From: Eubacteriales Family XIII. Incertae Sedis bacterium
GTDB lineage: Bacteria > Bacillota_A > Clostridia > Peptostreptococcales > Anaerovoracaceae
Direction of reading: 5' to 3'
NCBI GenBank assembly: GCA_031280075.1
Contig: JAITHG010000033.1
Span: forward strand, 1 to 5,044
Length of the DNA: 5,044 nucleotides
Made by a program: the position numbers and the translations under genes. This document shows, piece after piece, positions 1 through 5,044 of the stretch. The first letter of the stretch is position 1. Every line of letters starts with the position of its first letter. A model generated the notes under the pieces. That model ran no database searches. It was not told the DNA's origin and worked only from the letters and a program-made list of their open reading frames with translations.

Positions 1-615
1 CTTGGCGGCGACCTCCGCCTCTGCCTTCGCCTTGCGCTTGTTCTGGAAGATGGTCATTCCGATCATGCCCACGACCATGAGCACCATGAGCAGCATGTAG
101 ACTTGCGTATTGCCCGACATATCGACCGTCCGGTAGGAGAGCGTGATGTCCTCAGGGAGGACACGTCCATCGGAGGATGAGAGCCCGCTCTTGATGGTCA
201 GCTTGTACGGTGTCTTGTTCCCGAGCATGGCACCCTTGTTGTCCTTCGTCGCCTTCGGCGTGACGAGGAGCAGGATGTAACCGGAGTCCTCTCTGCCGTA
301 AAAGTACGCCTGGGAGGGGATCACCTTGCCTTTGCCGTCCGTGAAGGCGAACTTGCCCCCGTTCAGCTCCCGCACGCTCTCGTCCGTGACATCGCCGTCG
401 AAGAACAGCTTGATGCCTACGTTCTGCTGCTGGAGGTTTTCGCTTCCGTCCTTCGGGCTCAATTGGTCGCTCAGCAGTTTCAGCGCGTGTGTGCCGCCTC
501 CGCCCGTCTCCGATGCGGCGGTTGCCTGTGTCGCATGGACGATGGCGACGCTCGAAAGGAAGAGCGAAAGTGCGAGAGTGATTCCGACGATGACCTTAAG
601 CGATTTACGGTTCAT
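1..615 (-). CDS. Secreted, membrane-anchored protein of unknown function (3' end beyond window)
   Basis: I read this gene on the minus strand; it is open at the left edge, with 205 codons visible and no stop. The N-terminus (MNRKSLKVIV, then a hydrophobic run to VHA at 26-28) is a good signal peptide, probably cut after Ala28. Residues about 42-165 form a soluble extracytoplasmic domain rich in short beta-like stretches (GIKLFFDGDV at 67-76, PYKLTIKSG at 136-144, ITLSYRTVD at 157-165), resembling bacterial Ig-like domains. A single membrane helix follows at about 172-190, then a basic tail (QNKRKAKAEA) that should lie in the cytoplasm, so the topology is outside-domain, helix, cytoplasmic tail. 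Two in-frame ATGs (619-621 and 613-615) follow the AGGAG. I chose the second, although its spacer of 10 is a little long and that of the first (4) is short. The gene starts 14 to 20 bases after the tadA stop, so the two are probably cotranscribed. The function is unknown; the Ig-like label is inference. Confidence 0.75.
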   Translation of the reverse strand, partial: MNRKSLKVIVGITLALSLFLSSVAIVHATQATAASETGGGGTHALKLLSDQLSPKDGSENLQQQNVGIKLFFDGDVTDESVRELNGGKFAFTDGKGKVIPSQAYFYGREDSGYILLLVTPKATKDNKGAMLGNKTPYKLTIKSGLSSSDGRVLPEDITLSYRTVDMSGNTQVYMLLMVLMVVGMIGMTIFQNKRKAKAEAEVAAK

Positions 616-625
616 AAACATGTTT

Positions 626-630
626 CTCCT
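626..630 (-). promoter_or_regulatory. Ribosome binding site of the membrane-anchored protein gene
   Basis: The minus strand reads AGGAG, followed by AAAC-ATG-TTT-ATG. It lies in the short gap after the tadA stop and supports either of two in-frame ATG starts, two codons apart. Confidence 0.6.
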
Positions 631-635
631 GCAAA

Positions 636-1112
636 CTATCTGAGTGCTGCGAAGAATTCCTTCAGCATGGCCGCGCATTCTTCTTTCAGCAGTCCGACTT
701 CATATTCCAATCTGTGGTTCAGCCCCGGCGCGTTCAGGATCTCCTTCACGCTGCCGGCGGCTCCGCTCTTGGGGCTGTCCGTGCCGGCGTAGACAGCTTC
801 CAGGCGAGAGAGCACGCAGGCTCCGGCGCACATTGTGCACGGCTCGACTGTCACATACATCGTGCAGCCCTCAAGCCGAGGGCTTGCGAGTGCGGCCGCC
901 GCATTGCGGATTGCGATGACCTCTGCATGCATGGTCGGATCGCCGTCCAGCTCCGTGCGGTTCGCCCCACGCCCAATGATGCGCCCATCCTTTACGATGA
1001 CCGCACCGATGGGCACGTCGCCGTAGGAAGCGGCACGCCTCGCCTCTGACAGCGCCTCACGCATGAAGCCTGCCCGGGCATTGTAGCCTTGAACTGTCCC
1101 GATACTCAACAC
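636..1112 (-). CDS. tadA: tRNA-specific adenosine deaminase TadA
   Basis: This enzyme converts adenosine-34 to inosine in the anticodon of tRNA-Arg(ACG), which lets that tRNA read CGU, CGC and CGA codons. It is a zinc-dependent cytosolic enzyme of the cytidine deaminase fold. Both zinc motifs are present: HAE, with the zinc ligand His62 and catalytic proton shuttle Glu64, and PCTMC, with zinc ligands Cys92 and Cys95. VPIGAVIV near residues 33-40 and the following GRGANRTELDGDPTMHAE are typical of TadA. The length of 158 residues matches the family. The start is uncertain. An in-frame TAA at 1116-1118 limits the gene to GTG 1112, TTG 1109 or ATG 1064. I kept GTG 1112 because the residues before the internal Met read GF-MREAL, and family members usually carry an aromatic residue just before that Met (as in WMRHAL of E. 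coli), which implies the protein extends further upstream. ATG 1064 would give 142 residues and has only a weak AGG four bases ahead. Confidence 0.95.
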   Translation of the reverse strand: MLSIGTVQGYNARAGFMREALSEARRAASYGDVPIGAVIVKDGRIIGRGANRTELDGDPTMHAEVIAIRNAAAALASPRLEGCTMYVTVEPCTMCAGACVLSRLEAVYAGTDSPKSGAAGSVKEILNAPGLNHRLEYEVGLLKEECAAMLKEFFAALR

Positions 1113-1120
1113 GGCTTAAA

Positions 1121-1150
1121 ATTATATCACAACAAAGTGCGTTCTGTCAC
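1121..1150 (-). promoter_or_regulatory. Candidate sigma-70-type promoter for tadA
   Basis: On the minus strand GTGACA (1145-1150, five of six matches to TTGACA) is followed after 18 bases by a perfect TATAAT (1121-1126). Transcription would begin near 1113-1116, almost at the GTG start codon of tadA. Confidence 0.6.
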
Positions 1151-1160
1151 GATTCTGTAA

Positions 1161-1189
1161 TTGCATGACGGGCATTTATTCGTTACACT
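1161..1189 (+). promoter_or_regulatory. Candidate promoter for the cvpA-family gene
   Basis: TTGCAT (1161-1166) and TACACT (1184-1189) are separated by 17 bases. The -10 matches four of six consensus positions and the -35 three of six, so it is weaker than the divergent tadA promoter, whose -35 element ends 10 bases away. The spacer between the two genes has room for little else. Confidence 0.35.
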
Positions 1190-1235
1190 AATGAAGAAAA
1201 GGTTTGGCATGATCTTCGTGCCGTCGTGGATCCAC

Positions 1236-1240
1236 AGGAG
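1236..1240 (+). promoter_or_regulatory. Ribosome binding site that sets the cvpA start
   Basis: AGGAG lies six bases upstream of GTG 1247. It falls inside the longer open frame beginning at GTG 1226, which has no comparable site upstream, so it favours the shorter protein. Confidence 0.7.
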
Positions 1241-1246
1241 CAAGCT

Positions 1247-1969
1247 GTGCAGATAGATATCGCAATACTGATCATTATAGCGCTTTTCGCCTTCTTCGGA
1301 TTCCGGAACGGGTTTGTCTACACACTTGTCCGGGCGATAGGCTGGTTTGTCGCCTTGGTCGTCGCGTGGCTCTGCTACAGTCCTCTCTCAGAGTGGCTGA
1401 TGACCTCCACGAATGTTTACGACATCTATTACAACCACATCTTCCTCGTCTGTAAGGATTTCGTGGACAAAATAGCGGGTGGGCTGATTGGCAGCGTACC
1501 TGGCACTTTTGGCGATATGCTGCGCGATCTCGGCGATACGATCGCGCAGAGCGCAGCTGAGAGCATTGGAACATCCACTTTCAAGGTGATGGCCTTCCTA
1601 GTGATCATCATTGTCGTCAAGCTGTTCCTCCTGCTCTTGGTGCGCATGTTCACACGCAGGAGCAAATTCAGCCTGATCGGCAACATGGACACGTTTTTCG
1701 GTCTGCTGCTCGGGTTTTTCCAGGGCGTGCTCATGGTCTTCCTTCTCCTGCTCGTCGTCATGCCGATCTCTTTCGCGATCAGCCCATCCTTATACGACTG
1801 GATGCAGAACGCCATGAGCCACTCCTTCTTCGCAGGATTCCTTTTCCTGCACAACCCGATCGCCCTGCTAGTCGAAGGGTACTCCCCGGACATTCTCTCC
1901 CCGCAGACCTGGCTGCCGGATCAAAGCGCCTATGGGACTGCGTTCAAGAATACGGGCGATCTAGTTTGA
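1247..1969 (+). CDS. CvpA family membrane protein
   Basis: The product is a 240-residue integral membrane protein of the CvpA family. In E. coli CvpA is needed for colicin V production and more generally for envelope stress tolerance; the molecular activity is not settled. The sequence starts MQIDIAILII, with the charged IDI then a membrane helix at about 4-20, a second at 25-43, a soluble stretch of about 65 residues (45-110), a third helix at 113-135 and a fourth at 149-178. The family signature is recognisable in FFGFRNGF (16-23) and in IGNMDTFFGLLLGFFQG (144-160), which matches the usual N-x-x-x-G-x-x-x-G helix motif. A C-terminal tail of about 60 residues follows helix four, with another moderately hydrophobic patch at 194-208. 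I chose GTG 1247 over GTG 1226 because AGGAG stands six bases ahead of it. The gene is divergent from tadA, and no terminator stands directly after the stop. Confidence 0.85.
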   Translation: MQIDIAILIIIALFAFFGFRNGFVYTLVRAIGWFVALVVAWLCYSPLSEWLMTSTNVYDIYYNHIFLVCKDFVDKIAGGLIGSVPGTFGDMLRDLGDTIAQSAAESIGTSTFKVMAFLVIIIVVKLFLLLLVRMFTRRSKFSLIGNMDTFFGLLLGFFQGVLMVFLLLLVVMPISFAISPSLYDWMQNAMSHSFFAGFLFLHNPIALLVEGYSPDILSPQTWLPDQSAYGTAFKNTGDLV

Positions 1970-2120
1970 CGGATCGGCAAAAAAACGTTTCCATTTCCGA
2001 CCGACTATGCTCTGATAGCTGAAACGGACACATCGAATTTGGCGTTCGGCTGTGCCCGGGTGAATCCGGAAAAATCCTGGAGTTCGCGTTAAGGCTGTAT
2101 ATTTATCCTTACATCACATA
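1970..2120 (+). other. Gene-free stretch downstream of cvpA
   Basis: No credible reading frame is present on either strand. It contains modest inverted repeats: CGTTTC (1986-1991) with GAAACG (2021-2026) enclosing CTAT (2005-2008) with ATAG (2015-2018), and CCGG (2056-2059) with CCGG (2066-2069). No T tract follows these, so cvpA transcription probably reads through to the terminator at 2232-2257. A TATATT at 2098-2103 resembles a -10 box but has no good -35. Confidence 0.4.
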
Positions 2121-2257
2121 CACGGGGCGTCGGGTCCCCCGGTGGCTGCAGGGCCGGCTCAGACCGGATAGCAAAAGCCGGGCGCAGACATCCCACTTAT
2201 CGGAGACGATAAGGTATGAATCGCAGTCTGACGGTCCTTCGGGATTTTTTATTTTTT
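2121..2257 (+). ncRNA. Candidate structured RNA or structured cvpA 3' UTR
   Basis: This stretch is GC-rich and full of pairing segments. The clearest is a perfect seven-base-pair hairpin, CTTATCG (2196-2202) with CGATAAG (2207-2213), capped by a GAGA loop of the GNRA type. It is enclosed by CAGAC (2185-2189) with GTCTG (2226-2230), and that in turn can be enclosed by GACCG (2162-2166) with CGGTC (2232-2236) or by CGTC (2128-2131) with GACG (2230-2233). CCGGCT (2154-2159) with AGCCGG (2176-2181) forms a further six-pair helix that would make a pseudoknot with the GACCG pairing. The end is a UUCG hairpin and T tract. I do not recognise a known RNA family: it lacks the SRP RNA GGAAGCAGC core, the tmRNA 3' end and the RNase P motifs. 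There is no strong promoter, so it may be the 3' part of the cvpA transcript. All pairings are read by eye, without energy calculation. Confidence 0.4.
2232..2257 (+). terminator. Intrinsic terminator, plus strand
   Basis: TCC (2235-2237), a TTCG loop and GGA (2242-2244) form a short stem that two G-T pairs can extend. It is followed by six T, one A and six more T. The stem is weak, but C(UUCG)G loops are very stable and the T tract is long. The T tract covers the last codons and stop of the convergent asparaginase gene. It does not work as a terminator for the minus strand, where the tract reads as A. Confidence 0.6.
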
Positions 2258-3214
2258 GGCTTCTGTTTGGGATTTCCCACTGTACTGCAGCAGGAGGGAC
2301 GCGTATGCTGTCTCGAGCGTCATGCCGCGCATAGGGACGATGCGTCCGGAGCGCAGCAGTTCAGCCATGCCCGCGTACATGCCCTGCGTCTTAGCCGGGA
2401 GGGGAGCCAGGTGCACCTTCTTCCCGACGCGTGCGGCGCGCTCCGCAAAATGCAGCACCCCTTCCGTATCTGCTGTGAATGAGTGGTAGAGACCGTGGAG
2501 GACGGCATCCGGTCTGGTAAGGTCGATGGTCTCGTAGTCCAGACCGGGATATGGTCGGATAACGAGGATGCTCGCCTTCAGCGACGGGGCGGTGTAAAGT
2601 GTTGGGCATGACAGGGATTCGGAGGGGACAGAGCCGCCGACGCGAGCAGGACCACCGAGGCGCAGGCAGGCGAATGCTGCAGAACCGTCTGCCGGCTGGC
2701 TGATTTCCTCCGCGCGAAACAAGCAGGCTTCTTTCTCACCGGGGTTGCGCCATGGCACGTACACGCCTGGCGCGACACCGGCGCGCAGGGCGCGGAGCAG
2801 GGCGGCGAAGTTGGCTGCTGCATTGGCATGCGGGTCGGACAGCGGCCGGTTCGAAGCGAGCAGGAAGATGGGCAGACGCAGCCCTGCGCAGAGCAGCCCA
2901 AGCATGGCCGCCGTATAGCTGAGCGTGTCGCTGCCGTGGGTGATGACCAAGGCATCCAGGCTTTCAGGGGTGGCTGCAGGGACTTTCAGCGGCAGATCCC
3001 GCAAGTGTGTCACCAAGGCATCCCAATGCGCCGGGCGCAGGTTTTCGCTCAGGATGCCGTAGGGGCTGCTGTGCGTGAAGGACACACCGTCCGCGCGCAG
3101 AAACGCGGACGGTGCGCCTGTCAGGTCAAGCGTGCCGTCCGCGCCCTTGCCGGAAGCGATCGTGCCTCCGGTGTGCACAGCGTGGATATGAAGGAAGCCC
3201 CGTTCTGTCGGCAT
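2249..3214 (-). CDS. Asparaginase-family protein
   Basis: The protein has 321 residues and belongs to the asparaginase/glutaminase family, which hydrolyses L-asparagine to aspartate and ammonia. The first signature is HTGGTIAS (14-21), containing the nucleophilic Thr18. The second is THGSDT (92-97), where the usual HGTDT has Ser95 in place of the first Thr and keeps Asp96. SNRPLSDPHAN (121-131) matches the substrate-loop region of a clostridial-type subfamily. No signal peptide is visible, so it is probably cytosolic. The lysine that completes the classical active site is not where I expect it: the region after GVYVPW reads CLFRAEEIS (164-172), with acidic residues. I chose ATG 3214 because the family starts just before the HTGG strand and longer readings only cover the end of yebC. 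There is no real Shine-Dalgarno (only AGG touching the ATG), and the start lies 13 bases after the yebC stop, so translation is probably coupled. Exact substrate is not settled by sequence. Confidence 0.88.
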   Translation of the reverse strand: MPTERGFLHIHAVHTGGTIASGKGADGTLDLTGAPSAFLRADGVSFTHSSPYGILSENLRPAHWDALVTHLRDLPLKVPAATPESLDALVITHGSDTLSYTAAMLGLLCAGLRLPIFLLASNRPLSDPHANAAANFAALLRALRAGVAPGVYVPWRNPGEKEACLFRAEEISQPADGSAAFACLRLGGPARVGGSVPSESLSCPTLYTAPSLKASILVIRPYPGLDYETIDLTRPDAVLHGLYHSFTADTEGVLHFAERAARVGKKVHLAPLPAKTQGMYAGMAELLRSGRIVPMRGMTLETAYASLLLQYSGKSQTEAKK

Positions 3215-3227
3215 CCTGTGCGGGAGT

Positions 3228-3953
3228 CTACTCAGACAGATCGACCGGGCAGTTCGTGTAGACCTTCTGGACGTCGTCGTTCTCCTCAAGGGCATCGATG
3301 AGCTTGATGAGAGACTTTTTGGCGCTGTCCGATTTTGGCTCTGCCTCGATGTTCGCAAGCTGTTCTATGTCCGCCTCCGCCAGCTCGTAGCCCTCGCCTC
3401 GCAACGCATCTGCGACCGTGTGGAAACTCTCGGTGGAGGTCAGGATCTCGTAGAGGTCGTCATCGTCCTTGAAGTCCTCGGCTCCTGCCTCGAGCGCTTG
3501 ATCCATCAATGTCTCCTCGTCGATCCCGTCGCCCTTCTCGATGAGAATGACACCTTTGCGCTCAAACATATAGGAGACGCAGCCCGGGGTGCCGAGGTTG
3601 CCGTTGTGCTTGTCGAAGATGTGTTTGACAGCGCTGTTTGTCCGGTTCTTGTTGTCTGTCAGGACGTTGACGACGATGGCGACACCGTCCGGCCCGTAGC
3701 CCTCGTAGCTGAGCTCTTCATAGGTTTCCCCTTCAAGCTCGCCCGTTCCCTTCTTGATGGCCTGCGCGATCTTGTCCTTGGGCAAGTTGATGGATTTTGC
3801 GCGCTCGATGGCGTTTTTCAAAGATGCGTTGTACTCTGGGTCGCCGCCCCCCTTCGCCGCCATCATGATGGCGCGCGTGTATTTCGTGAACATCGCACCG
3901 CGCTTCGCGTCCTGCGCCGCCTTCCTGCCAGCTATCGTCCCGTGTCGTCCCAT
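3228..3953 (-). CDS. YebC/PmpR (TACO1) family protein
   Basis: This 241-residue protein is a full-length member of the YebC family. It was long annotated as a transcriptional regulator; the mitochondrial relative TACO1 is a translational activator, and some bacterial members are now linked to relieving ribosome stalling at proline runs, so the molecular role here is open. Family features appear in order: the N-terminal basic helical domain with GRKAAQDAKRG (9-19) and GGDPEYNASLK (36-46), INLPKDKIAQAIKKGTG (55-71), YEGYGPDGVA (83-92), TDNKNRT (99-105) and GCVSYMFERKG (124-134), followed by an acidic C-terminal domain with EENDDVQKVYTN near 223-234. The start at ATG 3953 is backed by GGAGGG seven bases upstream (3961-3966). 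The start MGRHGTIAGR, rather than MAGHSKW, places it in a subtype seen in Firmicutes. It is the first gene of a likely pair with the asparaginase gene 13 bases downstream; no functional link between the two is evident. Confidence 0.93.
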   Translation of the reverse strand: MGRHGTIAGRKAAQDAKRGAMFTKYTRAIMMAAKGGGDPEYNASLKNAIERAKSINLPKDKIAQAIKKGTGELEGETYEELSYEGYGPDGVAIVVNVLTDNKNRTNSAVKHIFDKHNGNLGTPGCVSYMFERKGVILIEKGDGIDEETLMDQALEAGAEDFKDDDDLYEILTSTESFHTVADALRGEGYELAEADIEQLANIEAEPKSDSAKKSLIKLIDALEENDDVQKVYTNCPVDLSE

Positions 3954-4006
3954 TGAAATTCCCTCCGAATTGTATTCTGTGATTTTGCGTTCTTTTTCAT
4001 ACTTCT

Positions 4007-4036
4007 ATTCTATCACGTTCGGCGTGTGAAAGTCCA
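4007..4036 (-). promoter_or_regulatory. Candidate promoter for yebC
   Basis: The minus strand has TGGACT (4031-4036) and TAGAAT (4007-4012) separated by 18 bases; they match four and five of six consensus positions. Transcription would start near 4000, leaving a leader of about 45 bases that ends in GGAGGG. The spacer holds an imperfect palindrome, TCAC...GTGA, at 4013-4029, which could be an operator but is short. No terminator was seen between the upstream reductase gene and this promoter. Confidence 0.45.
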
Positions 4037-4086
4037 TGGAGCGCTCTCTGGCGGAGGACGGTGTGGTATCCGTTCGGTCGATTCTC

Positions 4087-5044
4087 CTACCTGGTTCCGG
4101 TGACCAGGCGCGCGATCTTCATGGCCGCGCCAAACCAGAACGGCTCCAGCCTCCTGCGCGCTTCATCAAGCCCATCCATGATCGCGATGTGCTGCGGGCA
4201 TTTCTGTTCGCACAGGCCGCAGTGCACGCAGTTTGACACGCGTGTGTTGCTTTTCGGGTGGATTGCGTTGCTGCTTGTCAGGTATTGCGTCATGCCCGCC
4301 ACAAAGCCGATGGCGTGGGCGGTGTTGTACGCGGCGAAGCAGCCGGGGATGTTGACCTTGTGATGGCAGGGCATGCAGTAGTTGCAGCCGGTACAAGGGA
4401 TCGGGTAGGCCTCCTCGAACACAGACTTGACCGATTCGATCACGTCGTGCTCCGCCGCCGTGAGGCAGCCGACGGTTGCCGTCTCTGCGATCGCGAGGTT
4501 GTCAGTGAGCTGCTCCGCACTATTCATGCCGGACAGGACACATGTGACCTCCGGCTGGTTCCAAAGCCACGAGAGCGCCCACCCTGCAGGGCTTCGGGCT
4601 GCGTCGGCAGCCTTCAGCGTCTTTGCTGCCTTGGGCGGCAGCGCAGTCGCGAGTTTCCCGCCGAGCAAGGGTTCCATCACGATCACGGGCAGCCCCTTGG
4701 CGTGTGCCTTCAGAAGTCCCTTCCGCCCTGCCTGATAGTTCTCGTTCATATAGTTGTACTGGATTTGGCAGAACTCCCAGTCGTACGCGTCCAGCAGTTC
4801 CAGAAAGCTGGCCTGCGTGCCATGGAAGGAAAACCCGATGTTTCGGATCTGACCGTTCTGTTTCTTTTCCGCGATCCAGTGCTCGATGCCGGCATCTTTG
4901 AGCAGATCCCACGCTTCGAGATCCGAGAGGTTGTGGATCAGATAGTAGTCGATGTAATCGGTCTTCAGCCGCTTGCACTGTTCGACGAAGATGCGGTCGA
5001 AGTCCTCGTAGGATCTGCACTGCTGGTGCGGCAGCTTCGTTGCC
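4087..5044 (-). CDS. Aldo/keto reductase with C-terminal 4Fe-4S dicluster domain (5' end beyond window)
   Basis: The reading frame runs without interruption from the right edge to TAG at 4087-4089, giving 318 visible residues; the N-terminus is missing. The visible part begins ATKLPH, and that Lys3 and the His37 of LIHN correspond to the Lys and His of the aldo/keto reductase Asp-Tyr-Lys-His tetrad; the Asp and Tyr would lie beyond the edge. Further barrel elements are IRNIGFSFHG (66-75), FCQIQYNYMN (91-100), PVIVMEPLLGG (119-129) and VTCVLSGMNS (166-175). After the barrel come two ferredoxin-like clusters: PCTGCNYCMPC (Cys217, 220, 223, 226) with a nearby Cys235, and CVHCGLCEQKCP (Cys272, 275, 278, 282). 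Such proteins are common in strict anaerobes and are thought to move electrons between NAD(P)H or ferredoxin and an unknown carbonyl substrate. In the first cluster the usual Pro after the last Cys is His227. The substrate cannot be read from the sequence. Confidence 0.92.
   Translation of the reverse strand, partial: ATKLPHQQCRSYEDFDRIFVEQCKRLKTDYIDYYLIHNLSDLEAWDLLKDAGIEHWIAEKKQNGQIRNIGFSFHGTQASFLELLDAYDWEFCQIQYNYMNENYQAGRKGLLKAHAKGLPVIVMEPLLGGKLATALPPKAAKTLKAADAARSPAGWALSWLWNQPEVTCVLSGMNSAEQLTDNLAIAETATVGCLTAAEHDVIESVKSVFEEAYPIPCTGCNYCMPCHHKVNIPGCFAAYNTAHAIGFVAGMTQYLTSSNAIHPKSNTRVSNCVHCGLCEQKCPQHIAIMDGLDEARRRLEPFWFGAAMKIARLVTGTR

Noticed and set aside
1226..1246. Upstream GTG start for the cvpA-family protein
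   Set aside because: It lacks a ribosome binding site, whereas GTG 1247 has AGGAG at six bases and gives the usual short N-terminus before the first helix.
2055..2070. GGGTGAATCC resembling a tRNA T-loop
   Set aside because: No acceptor, D or anticodon stem can be drawn around it, and GTGAATCC lacks the TTCGA loop.
2083..2095. TTCGCGTTAAG identical to the 5' core of tetrahydrofolate riboswitches
   Set aside because: The rest of the motif, the downstream GGGATGT-like segment and the GGTGAATCATTG-like 3' strand, is absent after it. A GGTGAATCC lies upstream in the wrong order, and no folate gene follows. It is most likely chance.
3215..3358. N-terminal extension of the asparaginase frame upstream of ATG 3214
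   Set aside because: The 48 residues are Ser/Arg-rich, lie wholly over the end of yebC and have no family similarity; the known fold begins just before HTGG.
3420..3956. Long plus-strand reading frame opposite yebC
   Set aside because: It is the shadow of the well-supported yebC gene, with composition typical of antisense frames and no ribosome binding site.
4520..5020. Arg-rich minus-strand frame overlapping the reductase gene
   Set aside because: It is an out-of-frame reading of the aldo/keto reductase, whose frame holds all the family motifs.

Overview
The window reads as an ordinary bacterial housekeeping segment of moderately high GC (my impression, not computed). Initiation sites are Firmicutes-like (AGGAG and GGAGGG Shine-Dalgarno sequences, TATAAT-type promoters). 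The YebC subtype beginning MGRHGTIAGR and the 4Fe-4S aldo/keto reductase suggest an anaerobic Firmicute, perhaps a Negativicute such as a Selenomonas relative. That placement is inference from remembered protein style, not from a search.

Layout from left to right. (1) On the minus strand, tadA (tRNA adenosine deaminase) is followed closely by a small secreted, membrane-anchored protein of unknown function that runs off the left edge; 14 bases separate the tadA stop from the first possible start. (2) The tadA start and a plus-strand cvpA-family membrane protein gene are divergent, with a promoter candidate for each in the shared spacer. (3) Downstream of cvpA lies about 280 bases without a gene. 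It holds several nested inverted repeats and ends in a UUCG hairpin plus T tract, so it is either a long cvpA 3' UTR or a small structured RNA. (4) On the minus strand and convergent with it are yebC and then an asparaginase-family gene, 13 bases apart and probably one operon, with a promoter candidate upstream of yebC. (5) At the right edge, also on the minus strand, is the C-terminal part of an aldo/keto reductase with two 4Fe-4S cysteine clusters; its N-terminus lies beyond the window.

No mobile element, CRISPR array, tRNA, rRNA or defence system is visible. The five main proteins belong to known families. The parts that deserve a second look are the structured intergenic RNA candidate (about 2121-2257), the asparaginase lacking an obvious catalytic lysine, and the almost leaderless start of tadA. 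I did not find a convincing new multi-gene system.
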